A stretch of DNA of 54,715 nt. Origin: Bacteroidota bacterium. Lineage in GTDB: Bacteria > Bacteroidota > Bacteroidia > Bacteroidales > WCHB1-69. The notes under the pieces were generated by a model. It saw only the letters and a list, made by a program, of their open reading frames with translations. It did no database searches and was not told the DNA's origin. Both the position numbers and the translations under genes were made by a program. The first letter of the stretch is position 1; each line of letters opens with the position of its first letter. This document shows positions 9,672-17,953 of this stretch, in pieces. The stretch covers positions 1 to 54,715 of the forward strand of contig WQTS01000133.1 of NCBI GenBank assembly GCA_009786185.1. The letters are read 5' to 3'.

Positions 9672-10388
9672 ATGCGTAAAAAGATAAAAATTGGAACAAA
9701 AGAATTTGCAACCAAAAAAGAGGCGTTAAATCACTACAAAACTATTCTAAATTCTTACGAATTTGGAGAATTTTTAAATGATAGTGATTTTAGTGATATT
9801 TTAGATTTACTTGAAACACACCCTAATAAAGAGGAAAAGATAGGTGTTGGGATTGAAAAAGTTAGAGTCTCAAAATTACAACATTATTATAACACAAAAG
9901 CATTTGAATTAGTTCGTTTTGACGGTTCAATGGTAATTATTTCTTACATACAAAGAATAAGCTCACCGCAAACAAGTTTCACTAAATTTTGTAAAGCGTG
10001 TAGAGAGGCAATTCGAGAAGATTTAAGAAATGTGAAACTTGCTTATTTTAAAAAAACTTCAAAAAAAGGAAAAGTCAAGTGTCAAGAAACAGGAGAACTT
10101 GATAAATATGAAAATCTAACAGTTGACCATAGACAACCGAATACCTTTTCAATAATTGTTGACAGGTTTATTGAACTGAATAATCTGAATCTCGAAAATA
10201 TAGAGTATATAGAAGTTGCTGGAGACATAAATGAACTTGCGGATATAGAATTGAAAGAAAAATTCAAGCAATATCATACAGAGAAGGCAAATCTCAGGAT
10301 TGTCAAGAAAAAGTTGAATTTAGGGCGTTCATTTCAGGCAAGAGTAACGAGGCAAAAAAAAGATTTAATAGTGGGGAATGAAAAATAA
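9672..10388 (+). CDS. DUF3223 (DCL-like) protein with HNH-like C-terminal domain
   Basis: A 238-aa cytoplasmic protein lying between cas9 and cas1, 30 nt after cas9. Residues 1 to about 90 match the DUF3223/DCL family (IGTKEFATKKEALNHYKTIL, then THPNKEEKIGVGIEKVRV). The second half has an HNH-like arrangement: C..TG (KCQETGELD), the core LTVDHRQPNTFSIIVDRFIE, and a closing KQYHTEKANLRIVKKKLN. In the related bacterial proteins I remember, this region is a predicted His-Me-finger nuclease; whether this one is active cannot be told. It is not a standard type II-C component. Same strand and short spacing suggest co-transcription with cas9, cas1 and cas2. Function in CRISPR immunity is inference. 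Confidence 0.75.
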   Translation: MRKKIKIGTKEFATKKEALNHYKTILNSYEFGEFLNDSDFSDILDLLETHPNKEEKIGVGIEKVRVSKLQHYYNTKAFELVRFDGSMVIISYIQRISSPQTSFTKFCKACREAIREDLRNVKLAYFKKTSKKGKVKCQETGELDKYENLTVDHRQPNTFSIIVDRFIELNNLNLENIEYIEVAGDINELADIELKEKFKQYHTEKANLRIVKKKLNLGRSFQARVTRQKKDLIVGNEK

Positions 10389-10472
10389 CCAAAACTTAAA
10401 AATAACTTACATTACTTAAGCTAAAATTTCAACCTCAATAAAATTATCCAAGTCTCCAATAAAAGAACAATT

Positions 10473-10997
10473 ATGTCAAAACCTATCCTTAAAAAAGAAC
10501 TCCAAAAACTCACCAAAGAGCAATTAATAGATCAAATCTTAGATTTATACGAAAAAAACAAAGCGGTAAAAGAATTCTACAATTTTTATCTCAATCCACG
10601 CAATGAAAAAGAATTGGCAAAAAAGTATAAGAAACTTATGCGCAAGGAACTTCATGTAGAAAATCCTGAACGAGGCAGTTTTAAATTTTCAATTGCAAAA
10701 CGTATCATCTCCGATTTTAAATATTTACAACCTTCTTCCGAAGCATTAGCCGATGTTATGTTGTATTTGCCCGAATGTGCTTGCGAATATACTTATCACT
10801 ACGGCGACATGAGTGGGCCATTTTATAACGGAGCCTACAATAGTTTTGTAGCAACACTAAAGTTTTTGCATAAAAACGACTTGTTAGATTCTTTTAAGAA
10901 CCGTGTTGAGCAATGCTTAAAATGGGCTTCGTCGTGCGGTTATGGTTTTGGCGAGGCAATTGCCGATGTATATCATGAGTATTATCAAGATGAATAA
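10473..10997 (+). CDS. DUF6155-family protein in the cas operon
   Basis: A 174-aa protein of unknown function. The N-terminus KPILKKELQKLTKEQLIDQI followed by LDLYEKNKAVKEFYNFYLNP is the signature I associate with DUF6155 proteins, which occur widely in Bacteroidota and Firmicutes outside CRISPR loci. The rest is predicted helical (PSSEALADVMLYLPECACEY and the C-terminal CGYGFGEAIADVYHEYY). No catalytic motif, signal peptide or membrane segment is visible. It ends 18 nt before cas1 in the same direction, so it is very probably co-transcribed and may be coupled to cas1 translation. It could be a passenger or an accessory; the sequence does not decide. Confidence 0.7.
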   Translation: MSKPILKKELQKLTKEQLIDQILDLYEKNKAVKEFYNFYLNPRNEKELAKKYKKLMRKELHVENPERGSFKFSIAKRIISDFKYLQPSSEALADVMLYLPECACEYTYHYGDMSGPFYNGAYNSFVATLKFLHKNDLLDSFKNRVEQCLKWASSCGYGFGEAIADVYHEYYQDE

Positions 10998-11015
10998 CAT
11001 TTAATTAAAATCAAA

Positions 11016-12279
<1,264 letters not shown>

Positions 12280-12335
12280 GAAAAAACTGATTATATTTAT
12301 GCCCTACTACGAAGCAATGAAGGCAAGCCTAAAAT

Positions 12336-12356
12336 CCCCTTCAAATTTTGAAGGGG
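12336..12356. repeat. Palindromic repeat, left copy (CCCCTTC/GAAGGGG)
   Basis: Near-perfect palindrome with arms CCCCTTCAAA and TTTGAAGGGG, followed by TGGTTCGCGAAGCGAGACGG. The inverted partner is at 12681-12701. About 28 bp, from AAAATCCCC to GGGGTGG, is shared between the two copies in opposite orientation. Confidence 0.8.
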
Positions 12357-12391
12357 TGGTTCGCGAAGCGAGACGGGGTAGTTTATATCAT

Positions 12392-12673
12392 CTATTCTTT
12401 ACCAAATGTTTTAATAATAAAATCTGCCAAATTCATCAAAACCGTACTCATATAAAGGCGTACATTTTCCTCAGATATTCTATAAACTACTAATCCTAAT
12501 GATTCTAAACACACCGTTCTTTGTGCATCATAATCTTCTTGAAATTGATGTATTCCTCCATCAATTTCAATGACCAATCCTAAGCACTTTACATAAAAGT
12601 CAACAATGTAATTTCCAACTGTCCGCTTCGGTATTTTCGTAAGGTTCAGTATTGCGTATTTCTCAGCGTCCAG
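12392..12673 (-). pseudogene. DUF559 endonuclease-domain remnant
   Basis: The minus-strand frame reads KRTVGNYIVDFYVKCLGLVI then EIDGGIHQFQEDYDAQRTVC and LESLGLVVYRISEENV, which is the core and C-terminus of DUF559 (Vsr-like fold) nucleases. The acidic EIDGGIH motif is intact. The normal N-terminal part (the LW..LR segment and FRRQ motif) is missing: going upstream the frame has no ATG and hits a stop at the edge of the right palindromic repeat, near 12690. I therefore read it as a 5'-truncated copy. It sits between two inverted copies of one palindromic repeat, as though nuclease and repeats form one dispersed element. Confidence 0.65.
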
Positions 12674-12680
12674 CCGTCCA

Positions 12681-12701
12681 CCCCTTCAAATTTTGAAGGG
12701 G
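12681..12701. repeat. Palindromic repeat, right copy
   Basis: Inverted counterpart of 12336-12356, with the same 21-bp palindrome and flank (GTCCACCCC on one side, GGGGATTTTGGGA on the other). The two copies bracket the DUF559 remnant. Confidence 0.8.
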
Positions 12702-12713
12702 ATTTTGGGATTG

Positions 12714-12734
12714 TCCTATAACGACGTTATAGGA
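12714..12734. repeat. Short perfect inverted repeat TCCTATAACG-A-CGTTATAGGA
   Basis: Ten-bp arms around a single base. No T-run follows, so it is not an obvious terminator. It sits 13 bp beyond the right palindromic repeat and may be part of that element or a protein-binding site. Confidence 0.6.
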
Positions 12735-12885
12735 TGTAATATTTTTTGAAAAAATATTTGGATACTCCAAAATTTCAAGTAACAAAATTGGAGAAAAATA
12801 GCTGCGTTATGTCAATAATTGAAACTTTTTAAGAAAAAATCCGCAAAAAGAACAATTTTCTTTCATAAAATCAACTTCATTTAAA

Positions 12886-12919
12886 CAAAAAATCTCGTCA
12901 TTATTGACGAGATTTTTTG
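12886..12919. terminator. Bidirectional intrinsic terminator between cas operon and CRISPR leader
   Basis: Perfect 14-bp arms AAAAAATCTCGTCA (12887-12900) and TGACGAGATTTTTT (12905-12918) around TTAT. The A/T ends give a T-run on both strands. On the plus strand it can end the cas transcript; on the minus strand it can end transcription coming out of the CRISPR array. Confidence 0.8.
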
Positions 12920-12991
12920 TTTAGCGAACAGATTTTTTAATTTCTAATAATCTTTGTAAATCGTTGTTTATCATTTTGATACTCACATCGT
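12920..12991. promoter_or_regulatory. Putative CRISPR leader
   Basis: A 72-bp AT-rich stretch between the terminator and the first repeat, on the cas2 side. Repeats next to it are perfect while those at the far end are decayed, which is the usual sign that new spacers enter here. No integration-host-factor site can be read with confidence. Confidence 0.5.
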
Positions 12992-14957
12992 ACTGTTCAC
13001 GATGTCAAAGATACAAACTTTTGAAAGCAAATCACAACGTAGTCGTTAAATGGGCGCGAGATTGTGAACTGTTCACGATGTCAAAGATACAAACTTTTGA
13101 AAGCAAATCACAACAAAATATTATGTACGTTTAATCCAAAAAAACTGTTCACGATGTCAAAGATACAAACTTTTGAAAGCAAATCACAACTGTTTCGCCG
13201 GTATTGCCATCAAAGAGGAGACTGTTCACGATGTCAAAGATACAAACTTTTGAAAGCAAATCACAACAACACGCAAAAATACGTTTAACCTCCTTTAACT
13301 GTTCACGATGTCAAAGATACAAACTTTTGAAAGCAAATCACAACATACGACTTAGATCTTTACGGCGAGTCGGAACTGTTCACGATGTCAAAGATACAAA
13401 CTTTTGAAAGCAAATCACAACTTGCTCCTGAACGGTTAGAGGATTGTTAAAACTGTTCACGATGTCAAAGATACAAACTTTTGAAAGCAAATCACAACTT
13501 AATAGTGTTAAGGATACTTATCGCTATTACTGTTCACGATGTCAAAGATACAAACTTTTGAAAGCAAATCACAACGTCGAAAGATGTTTGCAGCCGCATA
13601 CTTTACTGTTCACGATGTCAAAGATACAAACTTTTGAAAGCAAATCACAACTTTATTCCAGCTATTCCGGCATGCCTTATTACTGTTCACGATGTCAAAG
13701 ATACAAACTTTTGAAAGCAAATCACAACCTTTATCCGCCGTCAAGAAAACGAGTTGAACTGTTCACGATGTCAAAGATACAAACTTTTGAAAGCAAATCA
13801 CAACCTGAGCGCCTTGGTTAATAAAAGAGTCACCACTGTTCACGATGTCAAAGATACAAACTTTTGAAAGCAAATCACAACCGTCGAGCTGAAAGATGGT
13901 CGAGCCGTCATACTGTTCACGATGTCAAAGATACAAACTTTTGAAAGCAAATCACAACTCCGTCGCTTGCGGTACCTGTCTTATTTGTCACTGTTCACGA
14001 TGTCAAAGATACAAACTTTTGAAAGCAAATCACAACACACGTTGCACCTGTTCTGAAGACAAATAAACTGTTCACGATGTCAAAGATACAAACTTTTGAA
14101 AGCAAATCACAACTATTCTACCTGTGGTAACTGTGCCTAGGGACTGTTCACGATGTCAAAGATACAAACTTTTGAAAGCAAATCACAACCGTGTTGATAA
14201 GTTTTTATAATTCATTACAACTGTTCACGATGTCAAAGATACAAACTTTTGAAAGCAAATCACAACTTGGATTAAATGAAGTAAAATATGCTGAATACTG
14301 TTCACGATGTCAAAGATACAAACTTTTGAAAGCAAATCACAACGCTATTTCAATTATATATTTTGGATAAATAACTGTTCACGATGTCAAAGATACAAAC
14401 TTTTGAAAGCAAATCACAACAAACAATCAGCCAGAGAGCCAGCAGAGACAACTGTTCACGATGTCAAAGATACAAACTTTTGAAAGCAAATCACAACTAT
14501 CTAATTGCTGTATTAATTTTTTATCTGACTGTTCACGATGTCAAAGATACAAACTTTTGAAAGCAAATCACAACCTATGTCGCTTTCGGCGGCGGTGCCA
14601 ACACACTGTTCACGATGTCAAAGATACAAACTTTTGAAAGCAAATCACAACTACAATCTTTTTTCCGCTTTTTCAAAAGTAACTGTTCACGATGTCAAAG
14701 ATACAAACTTTTGAAAGCAAATCACAACTTGAGCGCGGAAATGCCTATAGAATTAAGACTGTTCACGATGTCAAAGATACAAACTTTTGAAAGCAAATCA
14801 CAACATGAAATTCTTTTCTGCTTTCCATATCAAACTGTTCACGATGTCAAAGATACAAACTTTTGAAAGCAAATCACAACGATAATCTTTCCAAATCAAT
14901 TCTACTTAATACTGTTCACGATGTCAAAGATACAAACTTTTGAAAGCAAATCACAAC
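12992..14957 (-). CRISPR. Type II-C CRISPR array, 26 identical 47-nt repeats
   Basis: Twenty-six copies of one 47-nt repeat, plus strand starting ACTGTTCACGATGTCAAAGA and ending AAAGCAAATCACAAC, with no mismatch seen. They are separated by 25 unique spacers of 29-31 nt (mostly 30, one of 31 at 13959-13989). A 26th spacer (14958-14986) precedes a decayed repeat. The canonical orientation is minus, where the repeat starts GTTGTGATTTGC as in other Bacteroidota II-C systems and pairs with the tracrRNA anti-repeat at 5724-5748. On the minus strand each repeat contains TATCTTTG at repeat positions 26-33, a perfect -7 promoter box. No spacer was recognised as matching other sequence in the window. 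Confidence 0.97.
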
Positions 14958-14986
14958 AAATCCAACCCCAATCTTTCAACTAATTT

Positions 14987-15033
14987 ACTATTTGCAATGT
15001 CAAAGATACAAATTTTCGAGAGAAATTATAATG
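14987..15033 (-). repeat. Decayed CRISPR repeat 27, promoter half kept
   Basis: In exact register, 76 nt from repeat 26. On the minus strand positions 22-37 of the repeat (TTTGTATCTTTGACAT) are all identical to consensus, and 22 of 26 in positions 22-47, while only 11 of 21 match in the tracr-pairing half. It can still supply the promoter for spacer 26. Confidence 0.85.
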
Positions 15034-15062
15034 GTGTTACATTTCCTTCTCCGTTTTGCCGT

Positions 15063-15109
15063 ACTATTCACAATATCAGTAAAAAAATATTTTTGCCCAT
15101 TAATGGTAA
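15063..15109 (-). repeat. Strongly decayed CRISPR repeat 28
   Basis: Again exactly 76 nt further on. Only the outer 14 bases (repeat positions 34-47) still match, 11 of 14; the TATCTTTG box is lost. It marks the old end of the array and lies just ahead of the next gene. Confidence 0.6.
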
Positions 15110-15152
15110 TCGGAGAATTTTCATATAAATTTGCAGTTCGATTTTTACGAAT

Positions 15153-16178
15153 ATGTACCATAAAAAAATTACCTCTTTTCTTATCATTTCATTGCTGTTT
15201 TTGTGTATACAAATACAAGCGCAAAAAACAGCTGTTATAGGGTTTTATAATGTTGAAAACTTGTATGATACAGAAAAAGATTCTATCGCTGATGATAGTG
15301 AGTTTCTGCCCACCGGCGCCTATCAATGGACGTTGGAACGGTACCATCATAAATTGAAATATTTGTCTTTTGCAATTTCCGAAATGGGAAAAGAACACGG
15401 TGGGGTAGTAGTGCTCGGAGTTTGTGAAGTGGAAAACGAACGTGTAATGAACGATTTGGTAGCTCAAGAAGCGCTTAAACCTTTTAAGTATAAGGTTGCT
15501 CATCACGATTCTCCTGATCGGCGTGGCGTAGATGTCGCTTTTATTTATCAAAGCGAACGATTTGAACGTATAGCATTCCAACATTTTGAATTGAAGATTC
15601 CCGAAAAACCGGAATTCAAAACCAGAGATCAATTACTTCTTGTTGGTGTTTTAGATCAAGCTGATACACTGTATTTTATAGCAGGGCATTGGCCATCGAA
15701 GAGGGGAGGGGAGGCGCGCAGCAATCCCTTGCGAATGGCTGCCGCTAAACTTACAAGATCTATTGTTGACTCGCTACTGAATGTAAATCCCAATGCGAAA
15801 ATTATAGTAATGGGCGATTTTAATGATAATCCTAATGCAAAAAGTATTACGGTAGGGCTTGGAGCAAAAGGAAAAGTTAATGAGGTAACACCGCTCGACC
15901 TTTTTAACCCTATGTGGAAAATGTATAGAGATGGTTTCGGATCTTACGTTTTTCGAGGTAACAGGGAAATGATTGACCAAATTATAGTTTCTTACGCGTT
16001 GTTGCGTCCGAGACCAAATAGCTATAAGTTTATTTCGGCACACGTTTTTAGTCCTAATTTTTTGATAACAAAATCAGGTTCATATCAAGGATACCCATTT
16101 AGAAGTTATGGCGGCGGAAGTTATTTGGGCGGATATAGTGATCATTTTCCTGTGTATATTATTTTGCAGAAGAAGTAA
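15153..16178 (+). CDS. Secreted endonuclease/exonuclease/phosphatase-family protein
   Basis: Exported metal-dependent phosphohydrolase of 341 aa; the substrate (nucleic acid or phosphoester) is unknown. A signal peptide covers about residues 1-23 (FLIISLLFLCIQIQA). EEP-fold motifs are in order: FYNVENLYDT near the start, LGVCEVEN with the metal-binding glutamate, RRGVDVAFIYQ, FIAGHWPSKRGG with a catalytic histidine, IVMGDFNDNPNAKS with D and N, and the closing YSDHFPVYI. Length fits the family. It follows the decayed end of the CRISPR array and has no functional link to it. The glycosyltransferase gene follows after 32 nt in the same direction. Confidence 0.9.
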   Translation: MYHKKITSFLIISLLFLCIQIQAQKTAVIGFYNVENLYDTEKDSIADDSEFLPTGAYQWTLERYHHKLKYLSFAISEMGKEHGGVVVLGVCEVENERVMNDLVAQEALKPFKYKVAHHDSPDRRGVDVAFIYQSERFERIAFQHFELKIPEKPEFKTRDQLLLVGVLDQADTLYFIAGHWPSKRGGEARSNPLRMAAAKLTRSIVDSLLNVNPNAKIIVMGDFNDNPNAKSITVGLGAKGKVNEVTPLDLFNPMWKMYRDGFGSYVFRGNREMIDQIIVSYALLRPRPNSYKFISAHVFSPNFLITKSGSYQGYPFRSYGGGSYLGGYSDHFPVYIILQKK

Positions 16179-16210
16179 AATTTAAGATTTAAAAATTTAA
16201 GATTTTAAGA

Positions 16211-16957
16211 ATGGAAGTAAAAACCGACAAAAAAGTAATTCTTATTCCTACCTACAATGAAAAGGAAAATATTGAAAATATTATTCGTAAAACCTTCACT
16301 GTAACTGATTCCAATATCCTGGTAATTGACGACGGCTCGCCCGATGGCACAGCGAGTATTGTAAAAAAAATAATGGAAGAGTTCCCAGATAGACTTTTCA
16401 TTGAGGAGCGTACAGGCAAATTAGGTTTGGGAACTGCTTATATTCACGGTTTTAAGTGGGCATTAGCAAGAAATTACGACTATATTTTTGAAATGGATGC
16501 CGATTTTTCGCATAATCCGGAAGATGTAGAACGTTTATATACTGCTATTTTAGAGAATAATGCCGATGTAGCAGTCGGTTCACGTTATTGCCAAGGGGTA
16601 AATGTGCTTAATTGGCCCATGTCGCGCTTGTTGATGTCGTACTATGGCTCTATGTATGTGCGATTTATCTTAGGAATTCCTGTAAAAGACACTACAGCAG
16701 GTTTTATGTGTTATTCCACTGAAGTTTTGAAAGCGATTGATTTTTCAAGAATTAAACATGTGGGCTATGGGTTTCAAATTGAAATGAAATTTAATGCACA
16801 TAAATTAGGTTTTAAAATCATTGAAGTTCCTATAATATTTAAAGATAGAACTTTAGGAACCTCCAAAATGAGTGCCGGAATTTTCAAAGAAGCTATTTTT
16901 GGTGTAATTGGGTTGAGGATAAGCAGTTTCTTCAGGAAGTGGAAAAGACAAGGGTAA
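16211..16957 (+). CDS. Polyprenol-phosphate mannosyltransferase-like GT2 enzyme
   Basis: Family 2 glycosyltransferase of 248 aa that probably moves a sugar from a GDP- or UDP-sugar to a polyprenyl phosphate at the inner face of the membrane. Motifs: LIPTYNEKENIENII at the start, VIDDGSPDGTA, the DXD-type EMDADFSHNPED, VGSRYCQGV, DTTAGFMCY and the GYGFQIEMKFNAHKLGFKI segment. This matches DPM1-type synthases without C-terminal membrane spans. The basic tail SSFFRKWKRQG may contact the membrane. A possible small membrane protein overlaps its 3' end. Confidence 0.9.
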   Translation: MEVKTDKKVILIPTYNEKENIENIIRKTFTVTDSNILVIDDGSPDGTASIVKKIMEEFPDRLFIEERTGKLGLGTAYIHGFKWALARNYDYIFEMDADFSHNPEDVERLYTAILENNADVAVGSRYCQGVNVLNWPMSRLLMSYYGSMYVRFILGIPVKDTTAGFMCYSTEVLKAIDFSRIKHVGYGFQIEMKFNAHKLGFKIIEVPIIFKDRTLGTSKMSAGIFKEAIFGVIGLRISSFFRKWKRQG

Positions 16958-17034
16958 ACAATATCCTATTTAACATAATATCAATTATAGGAATTATTTT
17001 AGCTCCATTTGTTTACATGTTATTAACCAAATAA
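16939..17034 (+). CDS. Possible 31-aa single-span membrane protein
   Basis: The frame opens with GTG at 16939, overlapping the glycosyltransferase 3' end by 19 nt, with AGGAAG just upstream. It encodes VEKTRVNNILFNIISIIGII and LAPFVYMLLTK, a basic N-terminus and one hydrophobic helix. It fills the gap before the next gene. The length is short and the start is not ATG, so this may be chance. Confidence 0.35.
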   Translation: MEKTRVNNILFNIISIIGIILAPFVYMLLTK

Positions 17035-17044
17035 AGAAGGAAAT

Positions 17045-17947
17045 ATGAAAACCATTAAATCATTACTCATTACCATCGTTTTTTTAGCTATGTGCTACAG
17101 TGTATCCGCTCAGTTTGGCATTGGACGCGCCGTGAATCGCGGCATTAATAACGCTGTGGAAAAAAAGGCGGAAGAAGCTACAACCAAAGCCATTGATGAT
17201 GCTGCCAAAAAATCTGAAGAAGAACAAGCGAAAGAAAAAGAAGCTGAAAAGGCACAAAAAACGCAACAAGAAACAGAAGATACGCCCGAAGAGATTCCCC
17301 AAGTAAGCAATACGCCTTACACGCCTTCGGAGAGCGAGTATGCTTTTTTTGCAATGAAAGAGGGTGCCGTGCAAGTTTTTGTTAGCAAAGATGCTAAAGG
17401 TAAAACAACTGCACAAACACGAAACACTATCAAATCAATTACGGGAGATAAAAACGCCTTTGCTATTGCTTATGAAACTGAAATACTTGACGAAAAAGGA
17501 AAGTCCGCCGGCAACGATAAACCGCTTGTTTTCAATTATCGTGTTGTAATAAAAGACGATATCATGTATCTTGATATGAAAGAAGTATTTGGCGCAATCG
17601 AAGGTCTCGATGATGTGCAAGCGACTGGTACGGCTATGAAAATTCCCAGCAATCTCGTCGTAAGACAAAAACTTCCCGATGCTTCTGTAAAAATAAAAAT
17701 GGGTTTTATTAACCTTTCTGCAACAATGACAGAAATAGAATGTGTTGACATAGAAAATGTTATTGTAGAAGCAGGCACTTATAAATGCTATAAGGTTTCG
17801 CAAAAAAATAACGTTACTGCGGTGGGTAGCAAACACGAAAGCACATCCATAACTTGGTATGCCAAGGGCGTTGGCGCAGTAAAAACCGAAACTTACGACA
17901 AAAAAGGCAAGTTGCTCTCAACGCAAGAATTGGTATCTCACAAGTAA
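17045..17947 (+). CDS. Secreted protein with TapB/DUF3108-like C-terminal domain
   Basis: Exported protein of 300 aa, function unknown. The signal peptide is at residues 1-22 (LLITIVFLAMCYSVSAQ). Residues about 25-80 are a charged Glu/Lys/Ala-rich helix, likely a coiled coil. Residues about 95-300 form a beta-rich domain ending in ENVIVEAGTYKCYKVSQ and ITWYAKGVGAVKTETYDKKG, the pattern I associate with DUF3108/TapB-like proteins. An AAGAAGG ribosome-binding sequence precedes the ATG. The next gene starts 6 nt after its stop. Confidence 0.65.
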   Translation: MKTIKSLLITIVFLAMCYSVSAQFGIGRAVNRGINNAVEKKAEEATTKAIDDAAKKSEEEQAKEKEAEKAQKTQQETEDTPEEIPQVSNTPYTPSESEYAFFAMKEGAVQVFVSKDAKGKTTAQTRNTIKSITGDKNAFAIAYETEILDEKGKSAGNDKPLVFNYRVVIKDDIMYLDMKEVFGAIEGLDDVQATGTAMKIPSNLVVRQKLPDASVKIKMGFINLSATMTEIECVDIENVIVEAGTYKCYKVSQKNNVTAVGSKHESTSITWYAKGVGAVKTETYDKKGKLLSTQELVSHK

Positions 17948-17953
17948 CCGGTT

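Noticed and set aside
13064..13821. Open frames across the CRISPR array with repeated peptides (CSRCQRYKLLKANHN, LFTMSKIQTFESKSQ)
   Set aside because: They are translations of the identical 47-nt repeats; frames are broken by spacers and there is no gene structure.
15139..15160. A third decayed CRISPR repeat in register
   Set aside because: At the next 76-nt step only scattered bases match, no better than chance.
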